Positions 12,771 to 14,761 of a stretch of DNA of 14,761 bases are shown piece by piece (position 1 is the first letter of the stretch; every line of letters begins with the position of its first letter). Source of the DNA: Candidatus Bipolaricaulota bacterium (GTDB taxonomy: Bacteria > Bipolaricaulota > Bipolaricaulia > RBG-16-55-9); contig JAHEOA010000009.1 of assembly GCA_018609825.1 (NCBI GenBank), positions 1-14,761 of the forward strand, read 5' to 3'. The notes under the pieces were generated by a model that saw nothing but the letters and a program-made list of their open reading frames with translations, had not been told where the DNA came from and made no database searches. Made by a program: the position numbers and the translations under genes.

Positions 12771-14761
12771 ATCGGCAGCCCTTGACGTTCTCGGAGACGT
12801 CCGTGCCGTTGCCGGAGACGTCGGCGTTCGTGCAGGTGGCCAGCGAGGCCTCGTCGGCGAAGATCCCGAACGCGCCGTTGTCGGTGATCGCGCCCCCTTG
12901 AACCGACGCGAGCGAGGCAAGCGCCGCCAGTCCGTCCTCGGCGTTGCCCGAGATCGTCACGCCGACGAACGAGGCCGTCGAGCGATTGGCGATCTCAGCA
13001 CCCCGGTTCCCGTTGGCGCTGACCTCGCCGCCGTTGACGCTCAACGACCCGTCCTCCACCACGACGCCGTGACCCCCTTGTCCCCGAACCGTCACGTTCA
13101 CCGCGGTGATGGAGGACCGGTCCTCGGAGCGCAGCCCCACGCCGCCGTTGCCCGTGATCCGGCTGTTCTGCAGACTTCCCGAGCTGCCGTTGAACCGCGT
13201 TCCGCCGGCGGCATTGCCCGCGAACGTCACGTCGATGACGGCCAGCGAGGAGGTGTCGCGCACGATCATCCCCCATCCGTCGTTGTCCGCGACCTCGCTG
13301 GCGTTGATGCTGCTGGGGCTTTGTTGGAGTTCGATCCCGTGGCTCGAATGACTCGTCACTGTGCTGTTCACGAGCGTCAGCGTCGCGTTGGCTGCGCCGA
13401 CGCCGCGGCCATCATTGGATGCAATCTCGCTGCCCGCGACGTTCCCGGAGCTTTCCATGAGGCGCATCCCGTCGTCGCCGTTGCCCCTGACCTGACTATC
13501 GGTCAGGGTGATTGACGAATTGGCCGCGTCGACGCCGTAGCGGGCGTTGTCCGCGATGACACTCTGAGCGCTGAACGCCACCGAGCTGTCCGCGAGCAAG
13601 ACGCCCTCGGCCGGGTGGCCCACAACGCGCGTCCCGGACGCCGTGAAGTTGGATCCCTCCGCGTCGACGCCCTGATCGCCGTTCTCGACGATCTCCGTGT
13701 CGCGGAAGTCCGCGGCGGAGCTGAGCAACTGGACGCCGTCCTGACCGTTGCTTCCAACAGTGCTGCCCGACACGTTCGCGTCCGCGTTTTCCACGCCCAG
13801 GCCGCGCCCGTCGTTGGACGTCACCTCGCTGCCGCTCATGGTCAGCGAGCTGTTCTCCAACGTCACGCCGTCCTCGGGATGGCCGGAGACCGCGCCGTCG
13901 CGGAAGATCAACGACGAACTCTTCAAGACATGGATGCCCTTGGCGCCATTGTCCGTGACCTCGGTGCCGTTGACGTCGGCGGAGCTGTTCACCAACCGCA
14001 CGCCGTCCTTGCCATTGGCGCTCACCGTGCTACCGCTCATGGACAGCGATATCTCCTCCAGATGGAGTCCCCAACCGTCGTTGCTGGAAAACGTGCTGGC
14101 CCGAATCTGGGCGCTCCCATTGACGGCGGACAGGCCGTCCTTGGGGTGCTCGGCCACCGTGCTGTCGGCCATGACGAGATTCGTCTCGGGCGCCGACTGC
14201 ACCCCGAATCCGTCGTTGGCGCGGATCTCGGTCCCCTCGACCTGAGCGGACGAGGCGTCCAGGATCACGCCGTCGGCGCCGTTGTCCCGGATCGTGCTCC
14301 CGCTCATCGTCAACTCGCCGTCGGTGACTTGGAGACCGCGCCCGCCGTTGGCCTCGATCGTCGTGCCCCCGATCTCGGCGGATCCCGTCTCGAGGATGAC
14401 GGCGTCGCCGGGATGGCCGCTGACGAGGCTCTCCGTCATTGCGAGCGTCGTGTTCCTCGCGGTCAGGCCGATCCCCTCGTTGTCCACCAGCTCGGTACCC
14501 GCGATGTCCGCCTGCGAGTCGACGAGGCGAATGCCGTCCTCCGGCTGCTCGAAGATGCGGGAGCCGCGCACGGTCACCTCGGCATCCTGCGCGTCAATGC
14601 CGCTGCTGGCGTTGCCGGTGACGGTCCCATTCGCCAGGCTGAACACGGACGATTGGACGATGATGGCGCCCTCGGGATGCCCGTTCACCTCGGCGCCGTC
14701 GATGGAGACGTTGGAGCTCTTGAGCACGGTCACGCCGACGCCCTGGTTATCGACGATCTGG
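12769..14761 (-). CDS. Large right-handed parallel beta-helix repeat protein (partial, 5' end outside window)
   Basis: C-terminal 663 residues of a longer protein: the frame stays open to the window edge, and the residues before the apparent GTG at 14733 (IVDNQGVGVTVLK) already form a repeat unit, so that codon is not the start. About 29 rungs of 22-23 residues follow the parallel beta-helix pattern (xNxGxGVxLxxSSxxxxGxxVxx), rich in Asn, Gly, Ser, Thr and Asp. The last rung contains the only two Cys seen (CTNADVSGNGTDVSENVKGC), probably a disulfide-closed C-terminal cap. This is typical of secreted or surface PbH1/NosD-like proteins that act as adhesins or polysaccharide-active enzymes. No catalytic residues can be assigned. 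Rung motifs alternate in a four-rung super-repeat. Its end converges with the uppP operon. Confidence 0.9.
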   Translation of the reverse strand, partial: QIVDNQGVGVTVLKSSNVSIDGAEVNGHPEGAIIVQSSVFSLANGTVTGNASSGIDAQDAEVTVRGSRIFEQPEDGIRLVDSQADIAGTELVDNEGIGLTARNTTLAMTESLVSGHPGDAVILETGSAEIGGTTIEANGGRGLQVTDGELTMSGSTIRDNGADGVILDASSAQVEGTEIRANDGFGVQSAPETNLVMADSTVAEHPKDGLSAVNGSAQIRASTFSSNDGWGLHLEEISLSMSGSTVSANGKDGVRLVNSSADVNGTEVTDNGAKGIHVLKSSSLIFRDGAVSGHPEDGVTLENSSLTMSGSEVTSNDGRGLGVENADANVSGSTVGSNGQDGVQLLSSAADFRDTEIVENGDQGVDAEGSNFTASGTRVVGHPAEGVLLADSSVAFSAQSVIADNARYGVDAANSSITLTDSQVRGNGDDGMRLMESSGNVAGSEIASNDGRGVGAANATLTLVNSTVTSHSSHGIELQQSPSSINASEVADNDGWGMIVRDTSSLAVIDVTFAGNAAGGTRFNGSSGSLQNSRITGNGGVGLRSEDRSSITAVNVTVRGQGGHGVVVEDGSLSVNGGEVSANGNRGAEIANRSTASFVGVTISGNAEDGLAALASLASVQGGAITDNGAFGIFADEASLATCTNADVSGNGTDVSENVKGCR
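13345..14680 (-). repeat. Coding super-repeat of about 265 bases in the beta-helix gene
   Basis: The His-Pro codon pair that opens every fourth rung falls at 14674, 14410, 14143, 13876 and 13612 (plus-strand positions), at intervals of 264, 267, 267 and 264 bases. A degenerate copy (HSSHG) follows one period later near 13345. Each period encodes four rungs of the form HPxDG, NDGxG, NGxDG, NGxxG. Copies are diverged at DNA level, so this is an old tandem expansion. Confidence 0.75.

Noticed and set aside
12333..12785. Plus-strand frame (internal ATG at 12480 with GAGAGGG upstream)
   Set aside because: It would read through the 36-base palindrome and the terminator and into the convergent gene; composition is not protein-like.
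12423..12920. Minus-strand frame across the palindrome into the beta-helix gene end
   Set aside because: Arg/Ser/Pro-rich out-of-frame shadow of the beta-helix gene, without a start signal.
14733..14733. GTG at 14733 as the start of the beta-helix gene
   Set aside because: The frame continues upstream with a perfect repeat unit and there is no signal peptide, so the gene runs off the window.

Overview
High-GC bacterial DNA with dense, mostly well-spaced genes and recognisable sigma-70-type promoters. The adjacent order clpC-radA-disA on the minus strand is a bacterial arrangement known best from Firmicutes. Together with a ClpC-type unfoldase, a full-length DisA, a very large beta-helix protein and an unusual UppP, it suggests a non-proteobacterial lineage (Terrabacteria in the broad sense, for example Chloroflexota or a relative). 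The phylum cannot be fixed from the sequence alone.

Layout. (1) 37-3144, minus strand: a three-gene envelope transport operon encoding a secreted PDZ-domain protein, a LolD/MacB-type ATPase and a MacB-like permease. The reading frames overlap. The operon has a clear promoter (TTGACG-17-TACCCT) whose start region carries a perfect TetR-style palindrome. (2) 3387-3848, plus strand: a PaaI-like hotdog thioesterase with a promoter so close to its ATG that the mRNA is probably leaderless. It converges on the next cluster, with overlapping stop codons. (3) 9605-3845, minus strand: clpC-radA-disA and a purine nucleoside phosphorylase gene, tightly packed and probably one operon driven by a perfect consensus promoter (TTGACA-17-TATAAT) upstream of clpC. 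The roles are protein quality control, recombination repair, c-di-AMP/DNA scanning and purine salvage. DisA carries substitutions in both of its catalytic signature motifs. (4) 9783-12308, plus strand: an operon diverging from clpC, with a small secreted beta-rich protein, an UppP-like undecaprenyl-diphosphatase of non-canonical type, a tandem GNAT protein and a two-helix membrane peptide. (5) 12309-12768: a 460-base stretch with no convincing gene. It contains an extended -10 promoter, several strong RNA stems, a perfect 36-base palindrome and a plus-strand terminator, and may encode a structured small RNA. (6) 12769-14761, minus strand: the C-terminal part of a large right-handed beta-helix protein that runs off the window. 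It has about 29 visible rungs arranged as a four-rung super-repeat.

The most interesting items are the degenerate DisA active site coupled to a nucleoside phosphorylase, the palindrome-controlled PDZ/ABC operon, the candidate structured RNA with alternative pairing at its 3' end, and the super-repeat of the beta-helix protein. No tRNA, rRNA, CRISPR array, insertion sequence or phage gene was seen.
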